A stretch of 64,000 nucleotides of DNA, from positions 59,166,118 through 59,230,117 of the forward strand of contig CM049317.1 in the NCBI GenBank assembly GCA_026874595.1. The letters run 5' to 3'. The notes beneath the pieces were generated by a model. The model was not told the origin of the DNA. It did no database searches and was given only the letters and a program-made list of their open reading frames with translations. This document shows positions 1 through 12,744 of this stretch, piece after piece. This DNA comes from Sipunculus nudus (Eukaryota; Annelida; Sipuncula; Golfingiida; Sipunculidae). Position 1 is the stretch's first letter; every line of letters begins with the position of its first letter. Made by a program: the position numbers and the translations under genes.

Positions 1-189
1 CCCCCTGCGGCAGCCATGATGTCATTATTAATCAAAACATGCATGTTTTCTAGCTGCGTACTACATACACGTATATGGATTGTTAGCTTAAAATGTACTG
101 ATAGCTTGAAGAAGCACTCTCAAGATACTTGAACACAGCCTTCAAATTGTACATGTATGCTTTGGGAGTCATACCAACAAAATAAAAGC

Positions 190-470
190 CTTCCCAATAT
201 GGGCATTCACTTATTCGGCCAATATTCCAAGGTTTATTTGTGCATACGCGACCGAACATTTGTGAGTATTACTTGTAACGTTCCTGAAATGCCATGAAAA
301 TTTCATGAGATTCCGTTCAATACTGCGTGTGTAAAATTGTGAACAAACACACACACACAAACACATGAACGGGAATGAACGCAAACATAGTTTTGGGAAC
401 CTCTTACAATAGGGACCCCCACGTGAAGAAGAAATATAACTTGCATTCCTTAGAATGCAAAATTCAATGT
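190..470. mobile_element. Interspersed element with long terminal inverted repeats, copy A
   Basis: This stretch shares long blocks with 49015-49340, including CCAAGGTTTATT, GCCATGAAA, and a run of ACACA followed by ACATGAA. Its end (about 400-460) is the reverse complement of the start of the related copy at 12205, for example GTTTTGGGA and CTTGCATTCC. The family therefore has inverted ends of about 50 bp, which points to a non-autonomous DNA transposon. No open reading frame of interest lies inside. Confidence 0.5.
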
Positions 471-530
471 GTGCGTTTGTTCGGATATCTATCTTTCTCT
501 CAATGTTTAGAAATTTAACCTCTGTAACAC

Positions 531-532
<2 letters not shown>

Positions 533-591
<59 letters not shown>
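533..591. repeat. (AT)n microsatellite
   Basis: Uninterrupted AT dinucleotides. Open frames crossing it encode poly(Ile-Tyr) and are not genes. Confidence 0.95.
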
Positions 592-594
<3 letters not shown>

Positions 595-1001
595 TTCCAG
601 AATCATACTGGTACAAGAACCTCGGATCTATTACTGCCTCGGGGAAATTCCTGATGATTTTTCTCGTTAAGAACAGAAGAAATATATTACATGAATAGTC
701 ATGGAATACAATATCATTGTATTTTAGTTGTGCCAAAAAGGGAGAAAGGACGAACGTCATCTACAGAACTATATTTGTTTGGTGGTATTTGGACATGCAT
801 TCGTATATGAAACGAAACAAATGTTGAAAGCAAGAATATCAGGGAATATCTGGTCCACTTCTGCATATCTTAATGTATACTTCCGCTCAATTAATGATTT
901 TGACTCTATATCGTGCAATTAAATCGAGCTATTAGACATTTTGTTATTTCATAAATTGACCTTAAATAAAACCAATAAATTAAGGATCTTGTTAATTTTG
1001 T

Positions 1002-1006
<5 letters not shown>

Positions 1007-1056
<50 letters not shown>
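1007..1056. repeat. (AT)n microsatellite
   Basis: Uninterrupted AT dinucleotides. No gene is seen in the surrounding 600-2290. A short hairpin (AGCAGCGGTTA and its complement, 1671-1719) is the only structure noted there. Confidence 0.95.
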
Positions 1057-1058
<2 letters not shown>

Positions 1059-2290
1059 GTATTCTCTTTGCAAACAAGTGTGCTATTAAACTATAGGCAT
1101 AAGTTTTCGAGTAATGAAGCTGGATTATTTTCAAAAGATGTATCTTTGAATTCCTGTGAATTTATGAATTGGTACACGCTTTATTCGTCTCCTTTGTTCA
1201 GTTTTTTTTAATTTGATAGCTTTGACGTCATTTTTCAATCACATATAATAAATGTACAATAATCGACAAAATAAAATTAGTTCGCGTTATACCTATTGGA
1301 AATAACAGAGTATATGCAGTGCTGTGAAAGAAGACGAAGAATAGCAAAGACCAACTATTATGAAGAAATTAATATATATTAACATATTTAACAGAAGTAA
1401 TGCCAACAAAAATATTTTTTTATTAAAATAATCGAGCCTCTGTGTGTCTTATACTCGGTTATACACTGCATTCGTTCAGGATTTTCGGGGTCTCAACACC
1501 CGAGCTGGCAAGGGAAAGGGAAAGAATCGCATCAATGACAGCTAATGTTGCAGATTTAAAATTGCTGGATGTTGGATGCAAAGTGCGATACCACGCTCTC
1601 ATTGGTTTGATTACAATGGTTTGGTTTATGCGAGCCCTGGTGGTGAGACCCGGAGAACCTTCCTATATTCAGCAGCGGTTAAAATGAAGGAGATCTGGAA
1701 CGACTGCTGTGTATAACCGCTGCTCGAAGTGTCAAGGGTGTTTTATACACTGGCATTCTGTGTACAAAACAAACAAGTATATAAAATACACAGAGGCCAA
1801 GCTGGGCCTATCATATATAATGGCATCTCGTGATTTTGACCTGCATCAACATATAGATCTATGTCCTAAAGTTTTTCAGCTGATTAAAAAGTCACAAGAT
1901 TGCTGTAATTAACACAATCACAAGTATTTTAAAAAGAAACCCGGTGTTCTGGCCTTTATGTCTTAGCAAATAATAACAATTAATAATACGAAGAGAACAG
2001 GGCGGTGACATTCATATAACCATGGTTACTTGACTGGGCCAATTATTTTCACTGACATTATCAGCATATATATTTATAAATAACCACTGAACAATAACCA
2101 CGGTACATCTCGGACATTTATAAGTATAAATGACCAATTAGACCATAACCAGCAACAACAACTTAATCCGGTTACGCTGATGACCTAACCACGATCGGGT
2201 TTTCTGAAACAAGTATATATGTAATCGTGGTAGATAATTGTTTTTGTAAGCAGAAATGAGCATCCTGTTTTTGTAAGCAGAAATGAGCAT

Positions 2291-2292
<2 letters not shown>

Positions 2293-2360
<68 letters not shown>
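2293..2360. repeat. (AT)n microsatellite abutting a MITE
   Basis: Uninterrupted AT dinucleotides ending exactly where the CAGTGAAACC end of the next element begins. This fits a TA-targeting element that landed in the tract. Confidence 0.95.
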
Positions 2361-2363
<3 letters not shown>

Positions 2364-3138
2364 TGAAACCTCAGGCTGCGGACACCCCGCCTAACAGACA
2401 GTTTTTGGGCCGACCAAGCGTTTTTTTAAGGGGCGGACGCCCACATGTTCAGGACAACGGACACATTTGTCCGCCCAATGGCGAAAACACTTTAATGTTC
2501 CTATTATTTGGCCATATATCGCAAAGACTATAAGACCTGCGCTAGGTTTACTCTATTTACCTTATTTTTCAGATGGATTATTCACGTGACAGAATTCACG
2601 TATTTTCAAATGAACTGAGCTGTCAGTGAAGCTACATATTCATTCTGAATTAAGGCCACATTACTCTAACATAGGCCCAGGAGCGAGGATAATGACGTAT
2701 CTATTTCACATCCGGATGATAAAAGTTAAGGGTCATAACACAACAACCGGCTGCAATCAATTTTATTTACATATAACATATATGTAAGATCAAATATTAG
2801 ATTAAAAAAATACCGGCTTTTATGGTTGTTTTAATCCCATATTTGGTCTTAAAAAGAACTCCTGGGCGGACACCCCGCTATAACCACAGGCGCTTGAATT
2901 GCTATGCGTCTTACGGGGGCTTCTTGCCTGCCTATCTCAAATACTAAATAAATAATAAAGAGCTGGACCATATAGCATGAAAAACGCTAGATAAAATGTC
3001 AGATAAGTGTTAGTTATAATGAAATGACCCAGACAAGTAAAAAAATTAACCAAAATCTACATGCACTAATAGCAATTCAAGCGCCTGTGGTATAACAGAC
3101 AAATCGTCCGAGACTGTCGCCCCAGAGTTATTTCACTG
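2361..3138. mobile_element. pogo/Tigger-like MITE (host of a nested MITE)
   Basis: The left end reads CAGTGAAACCTC and the right end TTTCACTG, so the terminal 8 bp are inverted. Just inside lie GGACACCCCG and TAACAGAC blocks of the kind found in pogo/Tigger-type MITEs. The left end is flanked by TA from an AT tract. The right flank is not TA, so the duplication is not confirmed. The element carries no coding capacity and is interrupted by a second MITE at 2884-3090. Confidence 0.45.
2884..3090. mobile_element. 207-bp MITE with perfect inverted ends and TATAA target duplication
   Basis: The ends are perfect inverted repeats of about 21 bp; the core is CACAGGCGCTTGAATTGC on the left and its complement on the right. 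TATAA occurs immediately outside both ends (2879-2883 and 3091-3095). The element is non-coding. Removing it restores a continuous host MITE. The superfamily is not assigned. Confidence 0.85.
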
Positions 3139-3969
3139 AAGATACTAGTATATAGGTATGAGTAGTATTTGTAGTATTTATTGTTTTACATGCTAGTATT
3201 CACAAGTGATCTTACGTTGGCTCTCTGTGGAAAACAGGTTAGAGCCTAACAGTCCTAGGGGATCTATTTGGGCCATCCACATTCAGGAATAATAGGGACC
3301 ATTGAATATATTAAATTTATAATATATACATACATAGCTACACACAAACCGTTAATACGCGTTTTGTGACCGCACATTGTTTAATTGCCCCCATCCATGT
3401 TCGTAAACAATCTTGCGGAACCTTTACTAGAGTTAGAACCTTTCCATTCAGTGGTCCTCCAAAGAAGTGTCAATCAAGAAGTTTATGATTTTATGTTTTA
3501 GCCTGGGTCAGGTATACGTAATCCATTGACATTGCGACAGTCTATACATATTGCAAACAAATTAACTATTTAAACAGATATATAACATTACAACAAACAA
3601 TATATTTTAATGCTCAGTATGAATTAACAAAAGTGGCACAATCTTTAAACTTTTCTCCACAGGAAAATGATACCTAAAGCTTAATATATTAAAATTAAGT
3701 CAAAATATATCATGGTAAACAAGAAGAACCATTTAGTTGAAATAGACTTGGTCATTATATCAACGACGTCACAGGTGTCACAGCTCAAAATCATAGGCAT
3801 ATTCCTAGTGTACACAATAGAAAATGTACAACCAGATATACATGGATAATAATTATTTAACCATATGTAAAGCTAATTAAGGTGAGCTACCGTGGCATTG
3901 GATAGTTACAAAAAGGTCACACATTGTATTAGTTTATAGTCAGTAAAATAAATCAATTGGAACTCCGAG

Positions 3970-3973
<4 letters not shown>

Positions 3974-4026
<53 letters not shown>
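3974..4026. repeat. (AT)n microsatellite
   Basis: Uninterrupted AT dinucleotides. No gene or clear repeat end is seen in 3140-3970 or 4030-4640. Confidence 0.95.
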
Positions 4027-4030
<4 letters not shown>

Positions 4031-4643
4031 ATTTGTAAATGAATCTACCCATATAATTATTAAGGCAATTAATGCAGATGCAGGTTCAATTTATTTACCA
4101 ATCATGTTCATGATCTTCGGTTTTTAATTATTTTGTTTCAATATTTGAAATATATTTGCATGATGGCATTGAATTCTGTCTCCTCTGAAAACAAGAATAA
4201 TGTTCTGTTTGGACAAAAAGTAAACCAAAATAAAGTAAAAGTATGAAAACACATACACATTTGACGATCTGGACCCAATATTCCGACATCTTTTCAGTTT
4301 AACTTAACAATTCGAACCGGAATATCCGAGCCCGATGTGCTTTTATTAAACAGAGGTATTCCGCTACCACTATGATCCCTCTCTATAGACCTGTTATGAT
4401 ATTACGGCCATTTTATCGTAGCAACACGTGTGTGAATACTGGCGGTAACATTTTTCACTCATGAACTAAGTGCATTGGTGTGCTGCTATAGAGTTTAAAC
4501 GTACGTAATAAAATACTGCCTCTTAGACATTCAACACAGCGTTTTTATGGCTGATATGCCATCAGTATCTAAACAAAATGTGAAAATGCTGGCTCTTGCA
4601 TCTTGTGCACATGATTTGTCGCATTAAATAATAGGTCATATTA

Positions 4644-4946
4644 GGCAAACAGAAATAAAAGGTATGGTTCTCAGGCACCGCCCGCGTCCATTTTAACCCC
4701 CCGCATCAAACATTTTCATTTAATTTTCATCTTTCAAGAAGATAAAATAATACAATTTTGATAAGTTTTTCTTTGTTATGTAGTGCTTTTACCTGTTTGG
4801 AAAAAAACATTATGTTATTATCATGCTTTTCCCTGATCATATGTCATATTTATCGAAACATACAAAAATGGCAATAAAAAATCCCTCCCGCCCGCACTGA
4901 TTTTTGAAAAAAAAAAGTTTCTGAGAACCATACTTTTTTTCTGGCC
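4644..4946. mobile_element. PIF/Harbinger-like MITE, copy 1
   Basis: The inverted ends are GGC...GTATGGTTCTCAGGCAC on the left and the complement ending GAGAACCATAC...GGCC on the right, about 35 bp each with A/T-rich spacers. TTA precedes the left end and TTC follows the right. The fuller copy at 18061 has TTA on both sides. GGC ends plus a TWA duplication are typical of PIF/Harbinger non-autonomous elements. It is non-coding and has GC-rich GCGGGCGG segments next to each end. Confidence 0.7.
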
Positions 4947-5431
4947 TTCATCGGCCTGGCCTGGACCGCCCTAGAGCCAGTGTGTTGTTGCATCTTGTTC
5001 ACTCTTCGTCCGCACATGGGCCCAATGCACGCGGGGTGCCGGCCAGTATGCGGTCAGTGTTTGGACGTAACGGTGTCCGCACTGTACCCACTGATGATTA
5101 GTTCCCCATTTGATGAAAAACGGATTCATGGCTACGATGAAATAGTCTTACGGTTATAAAAGGTCGATGTAGCGGGAACAAAGTGGACGCGAAATATTAC
5201 TTATTATTTAATAAGAGTAGGTTTGACGGTGAACATTTGTATGTCGGTGGATTCACTCAGGAGAGATCATGGTCGTAATGTCACAATAAGTCGATGAATC
5301 GGAATCATGGGGGGATGGAATACGATTATTATTTAATAATATTCTTCTTTCTAGCTATTTATCATGGTAATTACATATTCTACTTTCAATTACCAGACAA
5401 ACTTCTGTTAGAAAAATTGTTAACTTGTCGC

Positions 5432-5437
5432 TTTATT
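5432..5437 (-). promoter_or_regulatory. Polyadenylation signal AATAAA of the membrane-protein gene
   Basis: AATAAA on the minus strand, ten bases after the stop codon at 5447. It supports this exon being the last one. Confidence 0.6.
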
Positions 5438-5446
5438 TTATAAAAT

Positions 5447-8400
5447 TTAAATGACTGAATACACTGGATTTTTCACAAGAACTGTCTCGTCGTCTTGTTC
5501 ATTAGCCCATCCCGGGGCTGATGGATTTACGCTGCCATAGGGAGTAGCCTGTGGTAGTATTTTGTGCGACTTGTCAACCTGGGCATATACGTATTTCCCG
5601 GGGTCACAGCTGGCAGCTTGTTGTCCAGCGCGTGGCTCCTTGACGACGGTGGCGTAAGTTGGCGGGGTCTCATTTTGCGCATGCGCATTCCGGTTTGTGC
5701 TGTCCCTGGGCGGGACATGATGCGTGTCGGGACATTGGTCGGCCGTGTGGTAGAGTGGTGGCGCGGGAGGTTTCTCTTGCCTTTGTGTCACGTTATGTGT
5801 GAGCGTTCCGTTTCTGTGGCCTCTCTGTCGGTGACGTGATGCCCTGCTCTTGGTTGAACCGTGCCTCTTCTGGTATTCCTTTTCTTGTATCTTCTTCTTC
5901 CTGTTGAAAAAAGAAAATATACTTCCGTTTGTTTAAGATAAAAAAAAATAAATTTAATAATTTTATTGGTTATTCAGGTTCAATTTTATCATTTTTAAAG
6001 TATTCTGTCAAGGTTTAAAGCTAAACTCCAAATATCTGAAGAAGAAAGGACTATTACCTACATGGATAGGCCTATAATATGTATTTATGTAATAATACAT
6101 AATATACTAGTAGATACTCCGTTCTACCAACTCGTGCCCATCTGGTTTTTTTTAAAGATAATTTTCTTACAAGTTTATATTTACAGTTTATTGAAATTTC
6201 ATGACATACAACAAAAGATACATTAAACATAATACATACATGGAATCTTAGTTCAGTTCTGATTGCTTCAATAACAAATATTTGCCTCAATTCTAGTTAC
6301 AAGACAGACATAAATCACACAATACAAACATAAAGCTGACTATGACAAAACATCATCACATCATACAACATAGCTACACGAAAAAAAAAGGAAAAAAATA
6401 GTGAAGACCACAACGTCTTCTTCAAATTATAACACACTGATATAAGAGAGGAACAATTAAAACTAAGCTTTTGGTTTATAATGCATGTATTTACATTATA
6501 AGTTAATTTTATATCATGAAGTTCAATTGTATAGGCTCCATTTTCTTAAGTGCATTCTAATTTTTGTTTTTCTTCTGCTATAATGTATTCTTCTTTCTTA
6601 AAGGATTTGACTCAAGATTATGATTTTAAGAATAAGGTATTCATGCTCTTACAACCTTTTCCTATATACAATGTCAATTTATACAACATAATGATTGTAT
6701 TTTTTAGAGTATTTTCATTATTTACTGGAAACATAATTATACTTTCTGACAATGTTGGCATATTTATGTCAATACAACGTAGCCATTCAGACATTCTAAA
6801 ATACAGATTCTTTGCAACCATACAATGATAAAACGGATCATTAAGTGTCTCTGTAAACTGGAAACAATTATCATGCACACTTATGAAAATCAGACAATTT
6901 CCGTTTAAATAGGACATTGTTCACTGGCAGATAATTATCCACTGCCTCATATATCTATCTAGCGTGATGTGATATATATTTCAGAAAATGCTGATCTTTC
7001 TCAAATTCAGTATTTTTAATAATAGTATCCAACATTTTTCTATACTCAAACATATAATCAATCAATTTCTTATATATAACTTTACTAGTTATCTGATTAT
7101 GAAAATAAGGTATACTATATTAAGCAATACTATATTCTCACAATCCTTAGGAATTTCTATTTCTTTGTCACAATCGAGTTTTTGTAGCTGTTAACCCACT
7201 GAGGCAAAAAACTTATTCAAGTTGTAACATAATCAGAGGTGATAGATTATAAGATTTAAAATCATTCTTATTTTCAAAGGAACTATCATTGTTAAACAAA
7301 TCTTTAACATGAATAATGCCTTTTAATTAAATTTTTTTTCTAATAAATTGTTTTATTATTAACTTAAAAAAGATATTTTATATTGTTTGTTTTAACGCTT
7401 GTTTTTGATTGGTTGGTTTACTTTTTTAGTTCTGCCTAGGATGATAAGCAGTTTTTTTATAGAAGTTTGGTAAGGACTGTGGTATTGCATCCTTACTGAA
7501 ATTTTTTAATTTTATATATGATACACCTCCATTTTTTCTAGATGTTTAATTACCATCTGCGTCCATGGTATTCTTTCACCTGTAATCAAAATGTTTATAA
7601 CCCATTAAATGTGTTAAACTTTCAGCATGTTTTTACATCAGGCAGTTTAAGGCCACATGTATTTATGGACCTTTTGCTGTATTATATTTTATTTTTGCAT
7701 TTTTACCATTCCAGATAAAATTATTTATATATATTGTATATTTTTAACAAAATTTTCAGATGGCTCACATGTATAAATTGCATATAAAATAGATGATATA
7801 ATAAGTGTGCGAACAACTTCAATTCTATCATAAACAGTCAATGAACGACTTCGCCATAAATTCAGTATTTTATCTATTTTTATTCCTTTAGCTTTGTATA
7901 GTTTAATCTGCTACTATGTCTGAATCGAAAGAGAAATGAATACCCAATATTCGTACAGTTTAACTATCAAGTTTATCCACTAGCTTATAATAGATTGGTT
8001 TGTCTCGTCTAGTTTTATAACTACCAAGCCAAGCAGCTTCCGATTTTTAATTTTTTTTTCTTCTTTTAGAGCTGAATTTCTTGAAAATGGGTTTAATACA
8101 TTTACCTATGTCATAATTATAATTAAAATATTCTTCTAAGTCCTTTCCTAGATAAAGAAAATAAAATCATAGAATTCTTTACTCAATCCATCATTCCCTG
8201 GAGATTAATTTGAAGATATTGTTTTTACCGCTTGGAATGCTTCAGTAAATGATATCAGACCTTCACAAACGTCATTTTGTTCCTCTGATAAATTCGCAAC
8301 ATCTATATTATGTAAATATTGTTCACATTCATCATTTGAAAATATAACTGATCTGGTGGTTTTTTTTTTTTTTTTGTAAAATGATAATTTTATTTGGAGA

Positions 8401-11400
8401 CACTACCCCTTTGTTCCCGGAAAGAATACATTTTTAACCCATAACTATTACTTTTCTCCAATCTCAAGAAAGAGGAAAAGTTTTTCCCCTATGTTCTCTC
8501 CGCTTTGCTCGTGACCTGATAATTAATCATTATGTTACATGGTTATAGTAGGTTTTTATTTTTGTCTAAATTTCTTGATATTCCTTTAAAATAGTTTCTT
8601 CCTGTTCTTTTTCAGATCTTTTATCGAGCTCATTAAGTTTTTTTTCTCAAGAATCTGTATATCACACTTTCTCTTCCGTGCTTTGACCTTTGAATATGCA
8701 ACAGTTGTGTCCCGTATCTTTTATTTTATATACTACCAATTAACAAGTACCTGAATCAACATTCAATAACTCATCTTTCCGTATTTTTATACGTCTTTTC
8801 ATTTCTTTCACAAACACATCATCCAGCAATGAAGAATTATTAAATTTCCATAGACCTGGTCCATATTTAATTTCCTCTGTGATTCCTGATTTCATTGTTA
8901 AACCTGAATGTTCTGTGTCCACAGACACGTATATGTCAGCAGATTTAATATATGCTTGTATATCATTCGAAACTAAATTTAATCAAGCCTTCTTTGTATT
9001 AATGGACTGAATCTTCTCCAGGTATACCTCCTAACTTCTGGGTTTCGCAATCTCTGAATAACTATAGCAAATCATTCTCAACAATAACTGAATAAATCTT
9101 TTCGACTGACTTTTTTAAAAGAAAAAATACCTCTAAATGCATCGATTGAACTTAAACAAACACTGAAGTCCCCTCCGATTATTATTTTAACATCTTTATA
9201 TTGAATAGCTTGTTGAATGAGATGGTTAAGTTTAAAAAAAATGTTCAGATTGGTGCATAAATATAACATAATAGAAACAAACATCCATGTATTTGAAACT
9301 TATATATAACTTAAATATATATGAGTCATTCGAGAAAGACCCGTATATTCAATCATCTGGGTCTGCCTGCATGATCAATTTGAAACACCAATAACATATA
9401 CAAGGATAATATAGTCATTCTTGCTTTGTGCTAAGACTTTTCCATTCTATGTCCAAGCAGCCCGTACTATTTCATGATTCCAGAATATGCTGAAACGTTC
9501 AATCAGTTTGTTATACATGTCATCCAGTATTGAGATCCCTTTTTCTTTCACTTTCTTCCTGTCCCTCCGTACTGTATATTTTTCTTTAAAGATAATTCCA
9601 TTTCTTTAATATGCTGTGTCACACCATAAAAGATGTGAACGTCCAGGTTCTTTCAAGAATCAAACAAACTGGCTGAACACATACATACGTACACTCCGGA
9701 AAAAAGGAATGAGACCTTTGTTAACAAAACAATGATTTATATTAAAAAAATACTTACATCCTCTGGAGAGTCGCTCCCTTTACCCAAATATTGAATATAT
9801 TCACATAAATACACTGAGTCCAATGGTAACGGTAAAAACAGTTCCTAATCACTCGATCATTTCCTAACCACTTGGCTATATCGCGCACACACTTAACAAC
9901 GGGGTGAAACTCTCCTGTATTTACGGAGTTTCTATAATCATTAAACTCTCGCTGTGTATACACGTTTCAAAGTCCACATAAGGAGCACAGATTATTTTTT
10001 CTGAACGTTGAATCGCAATCTCTCACAGCTGATATATCCTGGAATCTTCCAGACCTAGTACCGGAATAAGCATCCACACCGCTATATCCAGTATCTTTAC
10101 GGTTAAGTGTAAATATAAAGTCATTGGTTTGTTCCTGCAAGCACAACAAGAATCACCCCGCAAGATTACTAGTCCGTCGGCAAAATTCATTATTTGCTCT
10201 TAAGTCCTTTCTAGAGAAATCATTCGTGGCTTACTCAGACTACGTTTGTAGACACCATATTTCAGCTGTCTCCACTGTAACATATGAAGACCTGCCTCCG
10301 GTGTGCTAAACAGGCACTTCTCCTCCCCCCCCCCCCCGACGCTGAAACGGGCCCTCCTTATAAAGGCTTGTTTACGCTACAACTCCAGATCATCCTCCCG
10401 GTCAATCATTACCTCATATTAAGCCGACCGTCAATCACTGCGCGAATATTAATAAGGAAACGCCTCTAGGAAAAGTGTGAGAAAACCTAACTTACAAAGG
10501 TGTACTTCCTTTGCAATCTCACACAAACACCATATGACCGCCAAAACAGAAGCGTCTCCATCTAAATTAAACCGAACAGAAATTAACATAAAACGAGACA
10601 CGTGTGCTGTCTAACAACTAAACTGCCTTGCAGTTAACATGTTGTAAAGTAGATATACATATATGTATATATACTTTGTTGAAAATTTGGACCTTTTACA
10701 CAACATTACCAGTCTTTTCGCTTGCCCGAGGGTGAGCGCTCTGCATGCTTTATGGGAAGGCCGTGTCCAATGGCCATGTTTCACTCACTAACGAGTGCGC
10801 CTTTCGGGGGTTCCTCGGTGACATGACCCAATAAGGGGGACGACTACACATCAAGTCAACCAGATCCCCCATGTGCAGTAGTTACCGCGCCCGTTTGACA
10901 TCGGGATATTAAATGAGTGGAAGAGTGTGATCTTTCCCTACATCTTGACTGGATGCTAAGGCATTTACTTCCCACAAAAATAAACAAAAATAAACCATGT
11001 TTTTATTTTCCTTCGAAAGCAGATAAAAACGATAGTTTTATGTAGATATGACCAATTTGAAAAAAAGATACAATGGAAATGGTTTTTCAGCTTTCTGTGA
11101 TTTTGATCTAGTTAACTTAAATTTGAATATTAGAAAAGATCTTATGCAGAGGGAAGGACAACAACTGAAAGTTAAGCTCAAAGGACGTAAAAACAGTAAA
11201 TGGAACAAACGAATTGGTTTAAACATTAGCTATAGTACTTCATCTTATGCATCTTACCTGTTTAAATAACACTGGACAATCAGGGTAGTGGAGTTGAATA
11301 CACAGGCGACACCTAGGGCAATGGCGACAGACTTCCAAGTATCCTTTTCTGTAAACAGAATCATAACAGCCTTGTAGTGGGAGTCTTCGAACGATTTTTC

Positions 11401-12372
11401 TTTAGTGGTTATAAGAATACCCGGAAATGGGGGGGGGGGGGGGGGGGGTAGCTGTGGGAGCTATAGCTCCCTCGAAAGATTCTGGCCTCTGTGGAAAGAA
11501 AGCATTATGCAGTAGCTATGTTGGTCACCCAGGTGTTGGAGATGTCTCAATGTCTGACTGGTGAACACACACCAAATAACAAAGCAAAACGATGATTAAA
11601 ATCTCTTAAATTCCTTTTTACTATAAATTCTACGTGCGCTCAGATTTAGATATACATTCCATGAGTAAAATGCTAGATTGTATACTGCATCGCAAGGATC
11701 ACATTCTGAGCTACAAAGTCCTTCCCACTAACTACCTACCCCAATACAAGGTTTGCACACATTTAAGATGCTAGTAACACTGCGACATATAAGCTCCCCC
11801 CCCCCCCCCAAAAAAAAAAAAAAAAAAAAAAATTATGGATCCGCCAGCTGTGGGAGCTGTAGCTCCCTCGAAAGATTCTGGCCTCTGTGGAAAGAAAGCA
11901 TTATGCAGTAGCTATGTTAATTGGTCACCCAGGTGTTGGAGATGACCAATGTCTGACTGGTGAACACACACCAAATAACACAGCAAAACGATGATTAAAA
12001 TCTCTTAAATTCCTTTTTACTATAAATTCTACGTGCGCTCAGATTTAGATATACATTCCATGAGTAAAATGCTAGATTGTATACTGCATCGCAAGGATCA
12101 CATTCTGAGCTACAAAGTCCTTCCCACTAACGGTGACTAACCTACCCCAATACAAGGTTTGCACACATTTAAGATGCTAGTAACACTGCGACAGTACAGT
12201 ATGTTTCCCTCTGCATGCTAAGGAATGCAAGCCTCCACCATGTGGGGGGTTTCTATTGTAGGATGCTCCCAAAACCGTGTTTGCATCGATTAATCAGCCC
12301 ATATTAGCAGGTTCATTCGTGTCAAAGTGACTGTACATTTTTTAATGTTCATTGATGCCGTTCCTGAACCCG

Positions 12373-12418
<46 letters not shown>

Positions 12419-12682
12419 AAGGCAAGTAAAAGCATACATGTGTATGTGTGTGTTTGTTTGTGTGTAAGAGTGAGGTGGTTGTGTGGTTTAAACTGTATTC
12501 AAACACCAATTATAATGTCAAAAAGACAAATGTTATGGGAGTCAGGAGAAGTGATGATTAATACAAACCTCACATGAAACCAGTCACTTAACTGGTAATA
12601 CGTCAAGTCTAGTGTTTTCTTTCATTTTATATTATTTGTCCGAATATGGGCTAAACCTTATGTTTGAAAAATATTTTCAACG

Positions 12683-12744
<62 letters not shown>

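Noticed and set aside
515-760. Open frames across (AT)n tracts, also at 12612, 18638, 23748, 25586, 40842, 41273, 50622, 51019, 58601 and 59955
   Set aside because: They encode runs of Ile-Tyr from microsatellites, with no flanking conserved protein sequence or splice context.
5564-5839. A 91-codon plus-strand frame
   Set aside because: It is the antisense shadow of the cytoplasmic-tail exon, which has matched splice sites and a polyadenylation signal.
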